Origin: Hyphomicrobiales bacterium
Lineage (GTDB): Bacteria > Pseudomonadota > Alphaproteobacteria > Rhizobiales > Devosiaceae
Length of the DNA stretch: 64,000 nt
Direction of reading: 5' to 3'
Assembly (NCBI GenBank): GCA_900470445.1
Contig: UCAU01000012.1
Location: forward strand, 78,847 to 142,846
Shown here in pieces: positions 26,682-34,574 of the stretch; the stretch's first letter is position 1; every line of letters begins with the position of its first letter. The translations under genes were made by a program, and so were the position numbers. The notes beneath the pieces were generated by a model. The model was given only the letters and a program-made list of their open reading frames with translations, searched no databases and had not been told where the DNA came from.

Positions 26682-27575
26682 CTAGCGGCGCCCCAGACCC
26701 AGCTTGGCGCGCCAGAACCGGGTCCAGCGTCGCCGGAGAAACATGTAGTAGATGCGGTTGGTCATCACATGGCGGTAAAGCCTGGCGAAGGCAATGGTGC
26801 GCAGCACGCCGGCGCGCAATGTCCAGGGGCGGGCCTGCAGTGTGTAGTGCAGCACCACCGGTTCCATGGCCTGATGCGCCATGTGTGGATCAACGATGTT
26901 GAAGCGCCAATCCAGCGACTGCCAATCGTCCTTGAACACCAGGTTCAGGATGTCCTGGTCGTAGTAAAGGCGCTTGAGAATGCCTGTGCGCTCGAACTCC
27001 TGCAGACGTCCCTCGATATTGGCTGCCGAGAAGCGGGGGAGATCGATCAGCAGCACACCGGAGTTGAAATAGGGGCTGGCGGGAGCGAACAGGTCACGTT
27101 TTTCTCTCAGGTCCCGACCATGCATGCTGAAAAGACGCATAGGATCACTGACCGCGCCGAGCGTGCGTCCCGACAGCGGCGTGTTCCATATCTGGGCGAT
27201 GTCTCCCACGACCATGGTGTCGCTATCCAGATAAAGCACCCGCTTGACGTCTGAGGGCAAAATCTTGTCGAGAAGCAACCGGGCGTAGATGATGCGCCGG
27301 AAACGACGCTCCATCGGCAGGCGCGCGCTGATGGCTGCCAGGTCGGCATGAGAATCCAGCCGATAATGCAGGATTTGTGCACCAAACTCGCGGGCTATAT
27401 CGTTGAGTTCGACCCGGTGGGCGTCACTCAATCCGTCCTGACAAAGATGAAAGCGCAATAGCTCGGGCTTGGGCGTGGTGAGGCAAACCGAGCGCATCAC
27501 TGCATAGGCCGGTGCCCAGAAATTGTCGTCAAAGCATAGCGCGATGTCGATCAAGGCGGCGGGGGCCTCATTCAT
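26682..27575 (-). CDS. Glycosyltransferase family 8 protein (copy 2)
   Basis: 297 residues. Same architecture as the following copy: IALCFDDNFWAPAYAVMRSV, DXD in VLYLDSDTMV, FNSGVLLIDLPRF, LYYDQDILNLVF, VLHYTLQARPW and a basic tail. Residues between the motifs differ a lot, so it is an older duplication. Start overlaps the end of the O-antigen-ligase-like gene (ATGAATGA), giving a coupled three-gene unit on minus. Confidence 0.88.
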   Translation of the reverse strand: MNEAPAALIDIALCFDDNFWAPAYAVMRSVCLTTPKPELLRFHLCQDGLSDAHRVELNDIAREFGAQILHYRLDSHADLAAISARLPMERRFRRIIYARLLLDKILPSDVKRVLYLDSDTMVVGDIAQIWNTPLSGRTLGAVSDPMRLFSMHGRDLREKRDLFAPASPYFNSGVLLIDLPRFSAANIEGRLQEFERTGILKRLYYDQDILNLVFKDDWQSLDWRFNIVDPHMAHQAMEPVVLHYTLQARPWTLRAGVLRTIAFARLYRHVMTNRIYYMFLRRRWTRFWRAKLGLGRR

Positions 27576-28839
27576 TTGGCGTAGTCCTGGAGGCGGTGTC
27601 GCGGCAGAGCATCACGATGGCCGCTGGCATGGCAACCAGAAACATCTTGGACAGTTCCGTCATAAACAGCACGTCCGTTGTGCCGCTCGCAACCAAGCCA
27701 AATACCAGCGTCGTGACCAGATATAACCGCACCGTGCTATGGTTGTCGTCTGGTACCTGCTTCAGCGCGACAAAGGGCGCGAATAGCCAGAGGAGATAGG
27801 CGGCAATGCCAAAGACGCCGGCCGAGACCGCAAAGCCAAGCAGATCGTTGTGCAGATATGACCATTGCTCGGTGGCATAACCCTCTCGGCCGAACTCACT
27901 CATATAGGGCAGAGCGGCCGCGATTTGATTATGCCAGCCATAGCCGAAGATCGGAGCATGCCAGAAAGCCATTAGCCCTGCGCGATACATTTCCAGTCTA
28001 TATGCGCTTGACGCATCCCCAACGGCTTCGCCGGACACAAGCTCTCGCAGCACGACAAGGGTTTCATAGGGGCGCGTGTAGCCGGCAAGATGTCCAAGCA
28101 CGGCGATCAAAACCAACCCGGATGCAACTGTTATCACTGCACCTGTTTTGAGGCGGAGTGCTTCCGGTCTTCGAAGGAAAACGAAGAGCGCGAAGACCAC
28201 GGCAAGCACAAGTGCAACCACAAAGGCAGCGCGCGTCCCCGCAAGAGTAGCCGCTACCAAGCCAAGGATAGGGCCGGCCAACAATGGCCAGGTGCGGCGA
28301 GCCTTGGGGATCAACGTTCCTCCCATCGCCATGAAACCGAGAATGACCGAAAAATCCGCAAAATGAATGGGGCTGTTGCTCAGCCCGTTGGCCCTGCCTT
28401 TTCCAAGCAGGTAGACGTCACAAATGCCGACGATCGCCGCGGCGGCCACGCCGGCTAACAACAGCCAGCAAAAACCCATCGTACCAATGCGGCCTCGTAG
28501 GCTGGTCAAAGCGACGGCAAACAGAAAAGCCAAGGGAAAGTACAGGAAGTCGCCAATGGAGGCGAGGTTTTGACGGTCACCGATACTGGCGAATGCAATG
28601 GCCAGCAATACGAAACCAAGCGCAAACATCCGTAGCCACGTTTGTTTCAGCAGTGCATGCGCTGTCGATTGGTTCCAGTTCAGGATCGTGCCAAGCAGTG
28701 CAAAGGGTATAGCGACATAGGCGGCGGTATTGCCGAGCGGGGCCCAAAGCATGGTTACTGCGAAAATTGTGCCGCAACCGGCCACCAGCGCGGCCCGGTT
28801 ACGCCAAGCCGGAAGCTGCTTGGCATCTAGTGAATGCAA
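27568..28839 (-). CDS. O-antigen ligase/polymerase (Wzy/WaaL-like) membrane protein
   Basis: 423 residues, about 10-12 helices (AALVAGCGTIFAVTMLWAP, MLRMFALGFVLLAIAF-type segments, AVITVASGLVLIAVLGHL). The large periplasmic loop has the family marks YRLEMYRAGLMAFWHAPIFG and the catalytic-type SYLHNDLLGFAVSAGV near the C-terminus. In the inner membrane it would join or polymerise undecaprenyl-linked glycan. No ATG fits; a TTG at 28839 with GGGGAGA 9 nt upstream is the best start. It leads the GT8-GT8 unit. Confidence 0.82.
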   Translation of the reverse strand: MHSLDAKQLPAWRNRAALVAGCGTIFAVTMLWAPLGNTAAYVAIPFALLGTILNWNQSTAHALLKQTWLRMFALGFVLLAIAFASIGDRQNLASIGDFLYFPLAFLFAVALTSLRGRIGTMGFCWLLLAGVAAAAIVGICDVYLLGKGRANGLSNSPIHFADFSVILGFMAMGGTLIPKARRTWPLLAGPILGLVAATLAGTRAAFVVALVLAVVFALFVFLRRPEALRLKTGAVITVASGLVLIAVLGHLAGYTRPYETLVVLRELVSGEAVGDASSAYRLEMYRAGLMAFWHAPIFGYGWHNQIAAALPYMSEFGREGYATEQWSYLHNDLLGFAVSAGVFGIAAYLLWLFAPFVALKQVPDDNHSTVRLYLVTTLVFGLVASGTTDVLFMTELSKMFLVAMPAAIVMLCRDTASRTTPNE

Positions 28840-28903
28840 ATGAGAGGTCTCCCCTAAAGACGCGACGGGTCCGCTTTTGTGTCACTTGATTATAGTGGCG
28901 GAC

Positions 28904-29506
28904 CTACCACCGATAGCTGAGTGCACCTGCTGTTGTCGCGTCGAAATGGACCGTCACCTCGGTGTCCTTGCCGGTTTCGTGTACGTCGTCCACATATTGG
29001 CGCTGGGTCAGCGTGATCGTCTGGTTTTCTGCATCGGCGGAAGTGTAGACATAGTCAAAGCAATCCAGGCTGTCCTCTGAGCGCAGGTCGGCTATTTCGG
29101 CCTTGAGTTTTGCCAGGTCGCGGCCGCCGATCACGCTGCCGTCCGAACGTCTGGTGGCGCGCAGGTTGGGCACCCAATCGGTGCCGGTTTCGCAGATATA
29201 GCGGCCGTCGCGAAACTCACCGCGATCGGTGAAGGCGATGTCGACATCCTCGTTCCAGGCATTGCCGATTTCGAACTCGGCGCCGCTCTTGCCGACATCG
29301 AGATAGATATCGGACCATGAGCAGGTGCCGTCCTGCTCGAGATAGCACCAGCGCTCGCTGGCAGCCATCAGGTGAGCCACATCGGCAAGGCGGATCAGCT
29401 TGCCGGGCTTGTACTGGTCGATGATCCCCTGCGTCCTGCTGTCGAAACCGAAGGCTGCCGATGTGGCGACGAGCAGCAGCAATGCGGCGGCGAGTGGGAT
29501 CTTCAT
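28904..29506 (-). CDS. Secreted hypothetical protein
   Basis: 200 residues with a clear signal peptide (MKIPLAAALLLLVATSAAFG). The mature part has four cysteines: two close together (WCYLEQDGTC, probably a disulfide) and then CETGTDW and LDCFDY further on. Ends in a beta-rich region (TITLTQRQYVDDV, VTVHFDATT). No family recognised. Divergent from the FAD-oxidoreductase gene with a strong palindrome between them, so both may share regulation. Confidence 0.75.
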   Translation of the reverse strand: MKIPLAAALLLLVATSAAFGFDSRTQGIIDQYKPGKLIRLADVAHLMAASERWCYLEQDGTCSWSDIYLDVGKSGAEFEIGNAWNEDVDIAFTDRGEFRDGRYICETGTDWVPNLRATRRSDGSVIGGRDLAKLKAEIADLRSEDSLDCFDYVYTSADAENQTITLTQRQYVDDVHETGKDTEVTVHFDATTAGALSYRW

Positions 29507-29584
29507 GGACTACTCCAGCGGAAACTGGCGCGATCCTAGCCGCAAATCGCCAGCGACGGAACCGACCTTGACTCCGCAGGCTTA

Positions 29585-29605
29585 ATGTAACAAATAAAGT
29601 TACAT
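29585..29605. promoter_or_regulatory. 21-bp palindromic operator
   Basis: ATGTAAC and GTTACAT form perfect 7-bp arms around AAATAAA, between divergent genes at 29506 (minus) and 29655 (plus). This GTAAC-type dyad is typical for TetR or HxlR-family repressor sites, but no such gene lies alongside. Confidence 0.6.
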
Positions 29606-29654
29606 GAAACGTGCGCGTTCGACGTCGCACCCTGCCTATCTTCTGGAGATCATC

Positions 29655-30545
29655 ATGGATGACGTCATCATCATCGGCGGCAGCTTTGCCGGCCTAGCCG
29701 GGGCTCTCCAACTCGGGCGGGCGCGGCGCAAGGTCACCGTGCTTGACACTGGCCTGCCGCGCAATCGCTTTGCCAGCCATTCCCACGGCCTGCTCGGCCA
29801 CGACCACAAACCGCCCGCCGATATCCTGGCGGCCGCCCGCCAGCAGCTTGAGCGCTATCCAACGGTGCGGCTGGTCAATGCCCGGGCCGCTAGTGTCAGC
29901 GGTGCACTGGATGATTTTGCCGTCCTCACCGACGATGGCGCAACGCTCAAGGCGAGGCGCCTGCTGCTGACCTATGGGGTGGCCGACCAGATGCCGGCCA
30001 TTCCCGGTTTTGCCGAATGCTGGGGCAAGTCGATCGTGCCATGCCCCTATTGTGATGGGTTTGAAGTGGCCGGCCAGCATTGGGGCCTGGTCTATTCCGG
30101 GCCGCATAGCCTGCATGCCATTTCGCTGTTTGGTGACTGGACCGACAAACTGACGCTGTTCGCCGATGGGCATGAACTGGATGCCGAGGCGCGGGCGGAT
30201 CTGGCGCGGCGCAATGTGCCGGTGATCGATGGCAGACTGGAAAGCATCGCACATGACAATGGCCATTTGAGTGCGATCCATCTCGATACTGGTCGCGCGG
30301 CGTCGGTCGACGTGCTGTTCGCCCATCCGCGCAATCGGCCATCCGCCAGCCTGCATGGAGCTCTGGGATTGGAAACGGTCGAGGCGCCGCTGGGCATCTT
30401 CCTCAAGGTCGATGATCGCCGCCAGACCTCAATGGAGGGCATCTATGCCGCCGGCGATCTGGCCAATCCCATGGCGAGCGTGACATTGGCCTCTTCCAGC
30501 GGGGCCATGGCGGCGATTTTCGCCCAGCAATCCATGCTGCAATAG
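29655..30545 (+). CDS. NAD(P)/FAD-dependent oxidoreductase, thioredoxin-reductase-like
   Basis: 296 residues. N-terminal FAD motif DDVIIIGGSFAGLAGALQL and the redox pair CPYC at 130-133 as in thioredoxin reductase. The C-terminal FAD block GIYAAGDLANPMASV is intact. However, the central NADPH-binding part is degenerate: the place of the GxGxxA motif reads GLVYSGPHSL. So it may use another electron donor or act as a small-molecule thiol oxidase (holomycin/gliotoxin-oxidase type). The start at 29655 has TGGAGA upstream; the frame from 29604 adds a non-conserved tail. Confidence 0.85.
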   Translation: MDDVIIIGGSFAGLAGALQLGRARRKVTVLDTGLPRNRFASHSHGLLGHDHKPPADILAAARQQLERYPTVRLVNARAASVSGALDDFAVLTDDGATLKARRLLLTYGVADQMPAIPGFAECWGKSIVPCPYCDGFEVAGQHWGLVYSGPHSLHAISLFGDWTDKLTLFADGHELDAEARADLARRNVPVIDGRLESIAHDNGHLSAIHLDTGRAASVDVLFAHPRNRPSASLHGALGLETVEAPLGIFLKVDDRRQTSMEGIYAAGDLANPMASVTLASSSGAMAAIFAQQSMLQ

Positions 30546-30557
30546 CGGTCGCGAGGC

Positions 30558-30586
30558 TTGCCATCAGTTTAGAATGGTTCTAGACA
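30558..30586 (+). promoter_or_regulatory. Probable sigma-70 promoter of mbfA
   Basis: TTGCCA at 30558 and TAGACA at 30581 are spaced by 17 nt. The first Irr box covers the spacer and the -10 element, and the second lies just downstream, as expected for repression. Confidence 0.5.
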
Positions 30587-30607
30587 ATGTTTAGAACCAT
30601 TCTAAAC
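30567..30607. promoter_or_regulatory. Double Irr box (iron control element) before mbfA
   Basis: Two copies of the Irr iron control element lie here: TTTAGAA-TGG-TTCTAGA (30568-30584, one mismatch to the TTTAGAANNNTTCTAAA consensus) and TTTAGAA-CCA-TTCTAAA (30590-30606, exact). The pair is also one larger 16-bp inverted repeat (GTTTAGAATGGTTCTA at 30567-30582 and its complement at 30592-30607, 9-nt spacer). Irr represses mbfA under low iron in Bradyrhizobium and Agrobacterium, so this is a strong predicted site. Confidence 0.85.
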
Positions 30608-30618
30608 GAGATCGCGTC

Positions 30619-31599
30619 ATGTTTTCCCTACTGCCCGATGCCCGCCGCTCTTTTTCCAGCCTTTCCGAACGCGAAATCCTGGCTTTGGCGATTGCGGCAG
30701 AGGAAGAGGATGGCAGCATCTATTCCGAATTCGCCACGCGGCTGGCGCCGACCTATCCCGGCTCGGCGGCTCTGTTCGAGGGCATGGCGGCCGAGGAGGA
30801 CGAGCATCGCCGCCGCCTGCTCGATCTTTATGTCGAGCGCTTCGGCAAAAGGCTGGTGCCGATCCGGCGCGTGCATGTGCGCGGCTTCATCAATCGCAAG
30901 CCGATCTGGCTGCTGAAAAACCTCACGCTCGAGGCCGTGCGCCAGCAGGTCTGGGAGATGGAGGAGGGCGCCTATCGCTTTTATATGGAGGCGGCCAAGC
31001 AGGTCAGTGATGCCGGCACGCGCAAGCTGCTGGGCGATCTGGCCGCGCAGGAACGCCGCCATGCCGATGCCGCCGACCGGATCGACGAGGCGGTGCTGGG
31101 CGCCGAAGGGCGCGATGTCGAAAAAAGCGAGAACCATCGCCAGTTCGTGCTGACTTATGTACAGCCGGGTCTGGCCGGCTTGATGGATGGCTCGGTTTCG
31201 ACGCTGGCGCCGGTTTTTGCCGCCGCCTTTGCCACCGGGGACACGCATCAGACTTTTCTGGTGGGTTTGGCCGCGGCCATCGGCGCCGGCATTTCCATGG
31301 GCTTTACCGAAGCGGCCTCCGACGATGGCAAGCTGACGGGGCGCGGTTCGCCTGTTAAGCGCGGGCTGGCCGCCGGCATCATGACGGCCGTGGGCGGGCT
31401 GGGGCATGCTCTGCCCTATCTGATCCATGATTTCTTCACCGCCACCGCGCTCGCCATCGTCATCGTGCTGATCGAACTCTGGGCCATCGCCTTCATCCAG
31501 AACCGCTATATGCAAACCCCGTTCTGGCGCGCCGTCATGCAGGTCGTGCTGGGCGGCTCGCTGGTGTTTGCTGCAGGTATTTTGATCGGCAATGCCTGA
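30619..31599 (+). CDS. mbfA: MbfA: membrane-bound ferritin-like iron exporter
   Basis: 326 residues. The N-terminal ferritin-like (erythrin) part, about 1-165, has paired Glu/His motifs: AIAAEEEDGSIYSEF, FEGMAAEEDEHRRRLLDLY, MEEGAYRFYMEAAKQ and LAAQERRHADAADRI. The C-terminal half is a VIT1/CCC1-type membrane domain (LTYVQPGLAGLMDGSVSTL, GAGISMGFTEAASDD and three later helices). MbfA exports iron and protects against iron overload, acid and peroxide in rhizobia. The double Irr box just upstream, plus the adjacent FAD oxidoreductase, fits an iron/oxidative-stress role. Confidence 0.93.
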   Translation: MFSLLPDARRSFSSLSEREILALAIAAEEEDGSIYSEFATRLAPTYPGSAALFEGMAAEEDEHRRRLLDLYVERFGKRLVPIRRVHVRGFINRKPIWLLKNLTLEAVRQQVWEMEEGAYRFYMEAAKQVSDAGTRKLLGDLAAQERRHADAADRIDEAVLGAEGRDVEKSENHRQFVLTYVQPGLAGLMDGSVSTLAPVFAAAFATGDTHQTFLVGLAAAIGAGISMGFTEAASDDGKLTGRGSPVKRGLAAGIMTAVGGLGHALPYLIHDFFTATALAIVIVLIELWAIAFIQNRYMQTPFWRAVMQVVLGGSLVFAAGILIGNA

Positions 31600-31663
31600 C
31601 TTGCCGGTTCTGCTAGGGCGTGACAGGTTCCGGCTGGGCTGAACCCGGCGCAGGAGAAGGCTG

Positions 31664-32458
31664 ATTTCTGTTCGAACTCTGAGCGCTGCGGACGGCACGC
31701 CGCTGGCCTACCGCCTGCATGGTCCCGCGCATGGCCAACCCCTGGTGCTCTGCCATGGGCTGGCGGCAAGCGGGCTGCAATTTGCTGCCGATGCCGAATT
31801 CTTTGCGGCGCAAGGCTTTCGCGTGCTGGTGCCCGATTTGCGCGGCCATGGGCAATCGGGCGTTCCGGCCACGCGCAATAGCCGGAGTTTTGCCATCCCG
31901 ACGCTGGCCGATGATCTGGTCGCCATGCTGGATCACGCCCAGCTCGGGCCGGTCCATTGGGTGGGCAATTCGCTGGGCGGCATCGTGGCGCTCGATCTGG
32001 TAGCGCGGGCGCCGGAGCGGTTCAAAACGCTTGCCATGTTCGGCACGGCCTTTTCGCTGAACCTGCCGCAGGCGCTGGGGCGGGTCCTGCCGCCGATCCA
32101 CTTTCTGCTTGGTCCGCGACGTCTGGCAGCGCTGACGGCCTGGTCCACGACTGGCGACAAGTCGGCCCGCAAGGTCATTGCCGCTATGGCCGAAGCCATC
32201 GACCCGCAGACAATTGCGACAATCGCCGCCAGTATCAGCCGCTATGATCTGTCCCATGCCGTAACGGGGTTTACCGGACCAATGCTGGTTCTGGTCGGCG
32301 GGCGCGACCGGGCGGTCAATCTGGCGCTCAGGCCGGCCCTGGCGCGCATTGGGGCACGGGACAATCTCGCCATTGTGGACCTGCCCTATGGCGGGCATTG
32401 CGCCAATCTGGACGCCACCGCGGATTGGCGTGCGGCGTTGCTGCGGTTCTGGTCCTAG
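31664..32458 (+). CDS. Alpha/beta hydrolase (start codon appears to be ATT)
   Basis: About 264 residues. Alpha/beta hydrolase fold: TPLAYRLHGPAHGQPLVLCHGL (strand and oxyanion loop HGLAASG), VLVPDLRGHGQSG, nucleophile elbow GNSLGGI, acid loop LVGGRDRAVN, and catalytic His in GGHCANLD. The family N-terminus (TLSAADGTPLAYR) is coded in frame upstream of the first canonical start (GTG 31745), but the only matching start is ATT at 31664, with AGGAGAAGG ideally placed 7 nt before it. Either ATT is used, or it is a mutated ATG or a sequencing error. Start at 31745 would lose strand 1. May act on lactone or ester; beta-ketoadipate enol-lactonase is a possible relative. Confidence 0.75.
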   Translation: MSVRTLSAADGTPLAYRLHGPAHGQPLVLCHGLAASGLQFAADAEFFAAQGFRVLVPDLRGHGQSGVPATRNSRSFAIPTLADDLVAMLDHAQLGPVHWVGNSLGGIVALDLVARAPERFKTLAMFGTAFSLNLPQALGRVLPPIHFLLGPRRLAALTAWSTTGDKSARKVIAAMAEAIDPQTIATIAASISRYDLSHAVTGFTGPMLVLVGGRDRAVNLALRPALARIGARDNLAIVDLPYGGHCANLDATADWRAALLRFWS

Positions 32459-33387
32459 GCGACCTTGTTGCCCAGGGCCGCCAGCCGATTGTCGAGGATG
32501 ACGCCGACCTTGGCGCATTCCTGCGCGATTTCGGCGATGAAATCGGCCAGCATGTCGCGATCGAGCGCGGCGAGCGAGCGGACGACCATGGCGGTGTCGC
32601 GATGCAGCGGCTCAAAATCGGGTGGGGCGATTTCGACCAGCCGGCCCGCCTCGATATCGTCGGCCACGGCAGAGCTGACAAAAAAGCCCAGGCCCTCACC
32701 CTTGATGGCGAGGCGTCTCGCCGGCCCGGTGGGCAGTTCGACACTGGTCTTGGCCAGCCGCACCAAAGCGGCGGCGGTTTCGGGTTCGGCCTGCCACCAG
32801 CGCAGCGAGATGACGCGGGGCACCAGCGCCAGCACATCCTCGATGCTGAATTGAGCGGGCAGCCGCGCGGCGATTTCGGGCGCTACGACCAGGGGCACGC
32901 GTTCGCGCATGATGACCAGCGGCACCAGATCCACGATCAGCGGATCGATATTGGGCCAGCACAATATGCCCATTTCAGCGTCGCGCTCATGCAGCATGGC
33001 GGCGATCTGGGCCTGCCTGCCCTCATGCACCACCACATCGACACTGGGATATTTCTGCTGAAAACGTAGCAATGCCTCGGTGATCAGCGGGGAGACCAGA
33101 CTGCGCAGCGAGGCAATGGCGATGCGGCCGCGCTCGACCCGGCGCAGCGCCTCGCGGCCTTCTTGCGCGGTGCCGATAATGCGGCGGGCAAAGGGCAGGA
33201 AGGTCATGCCCTGATCGGTCAGCGTCACGGTGCGGCCGCGCTGAAACAGGGTGACGCCCAATAGCTGCTCGAGGGCGCGGATGCGCATCGAGGCGGTGGC
33301 CTGGGTGATGTGGAGATACGCGGCGGCTTTGGTGAAACTCTGGTCGCGAACGATGCGATCAAAAGTGCGAAGCTGGTCGAGGTCCAT
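32455..33387 (-). CDS. LysR family transcriptional regulator
   Basis: 310 residues. N-terminal winged helix (MDLDQLRTFDRIVRDQSFTK, AAAYLHITQATASMRIRALE, LLGVTLFQRGRTVTLTDQG) and an effector domain (GRIAIASLRSLVSPLITEAL, GILCWPNIDPLIVDLVPL). Convergent with the hydrolase (stops overlap by 4 nt), so it may not control it directly. Target unknown; no divergent partner on its upstream side, where TrhO lies downstream in the same direction after a 76-nt gap. Confidence 0.9.
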   Translation of the reverse strand: MDLDQLRTFDRIVRDQSFTKAAAYLHITQATASMRIRALEQLLGVTLFQRGRTVTLTDQGMTFLPFARRIIGTAQEGREALRRVERGRIAIASLRSLVSPLITEALLRFQQKYPSVDVVVHEGRQAQIAAMLHERDAEMGILCWPNIDPLIVDLVPLVIMRERVPLVVAPEIAARLPAQFSIEDVLALVPRVISLRWWQAEPETAAALVRLAKTSVELPTGPARRLAIKGEGLGFFVSSAVADDIEAGRLVEIAPPDFEPLHRDTAMVVRSLAALDRDMLADFIAEIAQECAKVGVILDNRLAALGNKVA

Positions 33388-33463
33388 CGGGAATGCTTAT
33401 GCGGCTGGAGCTATTGCGAGTAATTTTCAGCCTAGCATTGCATTTTGCGATGGGGAAGCAGAC

Positions 33464-34480
33464 TCAACCCGCCTTGTTGCGCTCGCGCGAGGCTTCCGCC
33501 TCTGCGCGTTTGCGGGCCCGGGCGCGGGTGGCGGCTTGGGCGGCATCGTCGCCCAGATGGGTGCTGCCGCGCTGGCGGGCAAGGTCCATCTGTTTTTGCC
33601 GTTCGGCGGCAGCGGCATGCTTGGCCAGGTCATCGCTGCAATGGGGGCAGGCAATGCCTTCGCGATACTTGGGATCGGCGCGGTCGGCTGCGGTCAGCGG
33701 ATGCCGGCAGGCCCGGCACAAAGTGGCGCCGCCTTCGACCAGGCCATGGCCGACCGAGACGCGTTCGTCGAAGACGAAGCATTCGCCGGCAAAGCGGCTC
33801 TCTTCCGCGGGGACTGTTTCGAGGTATTTGAGAATCCCGCCCTTGAGGTGGAACACTTCCTCAAAGCCCTTGCTCAGCAGATACGACGATGCCTTCTCGC
33901 AGCGAATGCCGCCGGTGCAGAACATGGCCACCTTCTTGTCGCGCGCCGGATCGAGATGGGTTTCGACATAGTCCTTGAACTCGGTAAAGCTCTTGGTGGC
34001 GGGGTCGAGCGCGCGCTGGAACGTGCCCAGGCCCACTTCGTAATCATTGCGGGTATCGACCAGCACCACGTCATTGCGCTCGATCAGGCCATTCCAGTCT
34101 TCCGGCTCGACATAGGTGCCCACCGCCTTGGCCGGATTGGCCTCGGGCGCCCGCAGAGTGACGATTTCGGGCTTGAGGCGCACTTTCATGCGCAGGAAGG
34201 GCATGGTGGCGGCGGTCGAGAACTTGATCTCGGCGCCGATGAGGCGGGTGCCAAAATCGGGGCCGTCCGAGAGATAGCGTTCCAGCGCATCGATGGCCTC
34301 GACACTGCCCGCCACGGTGCCGTTAATGCCCTCGGGCGCCAGGATCAGCGTGCCCTTGATGCCGAGCCCGCAGCAGAATTTAGCGAGCCTGGGCTGCAAT
34401 TCGGCGCAGTCGGGCAGGTCGGCAAATTTATAGATCGCCATCACCTTGTATGGCTGATTGGCTTGGGGCAGACTGGACAT
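33464..34480 (-). CDS. trhO: tRNA uridine(34) hydroxylase (rhodanese-like)
   Basis: 338 residues. TrhO/YceA hydroxylates uridine 34 of several tRNAs in the cytoplasm. N-terminal acylphosphatase-like region ILAPEGINGTVAGS; rhodanese domain with the catalytic Cys in MFCTGGIRCEKAS (Cys 188, second Cys 194). The extra C-terminal part has a four-cysteine zinc-ribbon-like segment (CRACRHPL and ACPHC) and a basic helical tail. Starts at 34480 (MSSLPQANQP); the longer frame to 34540 lacks support. Convergent with nothing; upstream of it is the divergent aldo/keto reductase. Confidence 0.93.
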   Translation of the reverse strand: MSSLPQANQPYKVMAIYKFADLPDCAELQPRLAKFCCGLGIKGTLILAPEGINGTVAGSVEAIDALERYLSDGPDFGTRLIGAEIKFSTAATMPFLRMKVRLKPEIVTLRAPEANPAKAVGTYVEPEDWNGLIERNDVVLVDTRNDYEVGLGTFQRALDPATKSFTEFKDYVETHLDPARDKKVAMFCTGGIRCEKASSYLLSKGFEEVFHLKGGILKYLETVPAEESRFAGECFVFDERVSVGHGLVEGGATLCRACRHPLTAADRADPKYREGIACPHCSDDLAKHAAAAERQKQMDLARQRGSTHLGDDAAQAATRARARKRAEAEASRERNKAG

Positions 34481-34574
34481 GGGCGTATTATCGGGCGGGC
34501 ACATGGCCCCGCTCATACCACTCGTCGCGCCGCCCGTCACGCATGGGCAAATCGCAAATTCTCAGGAGGACGTC

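Noticed and set aside
25780..27575. Recent duplication of GT8 genes
   Set aside because: Motifs agree, but the sequences between them differ so much that the duplication must be old; I only call them paralogues.
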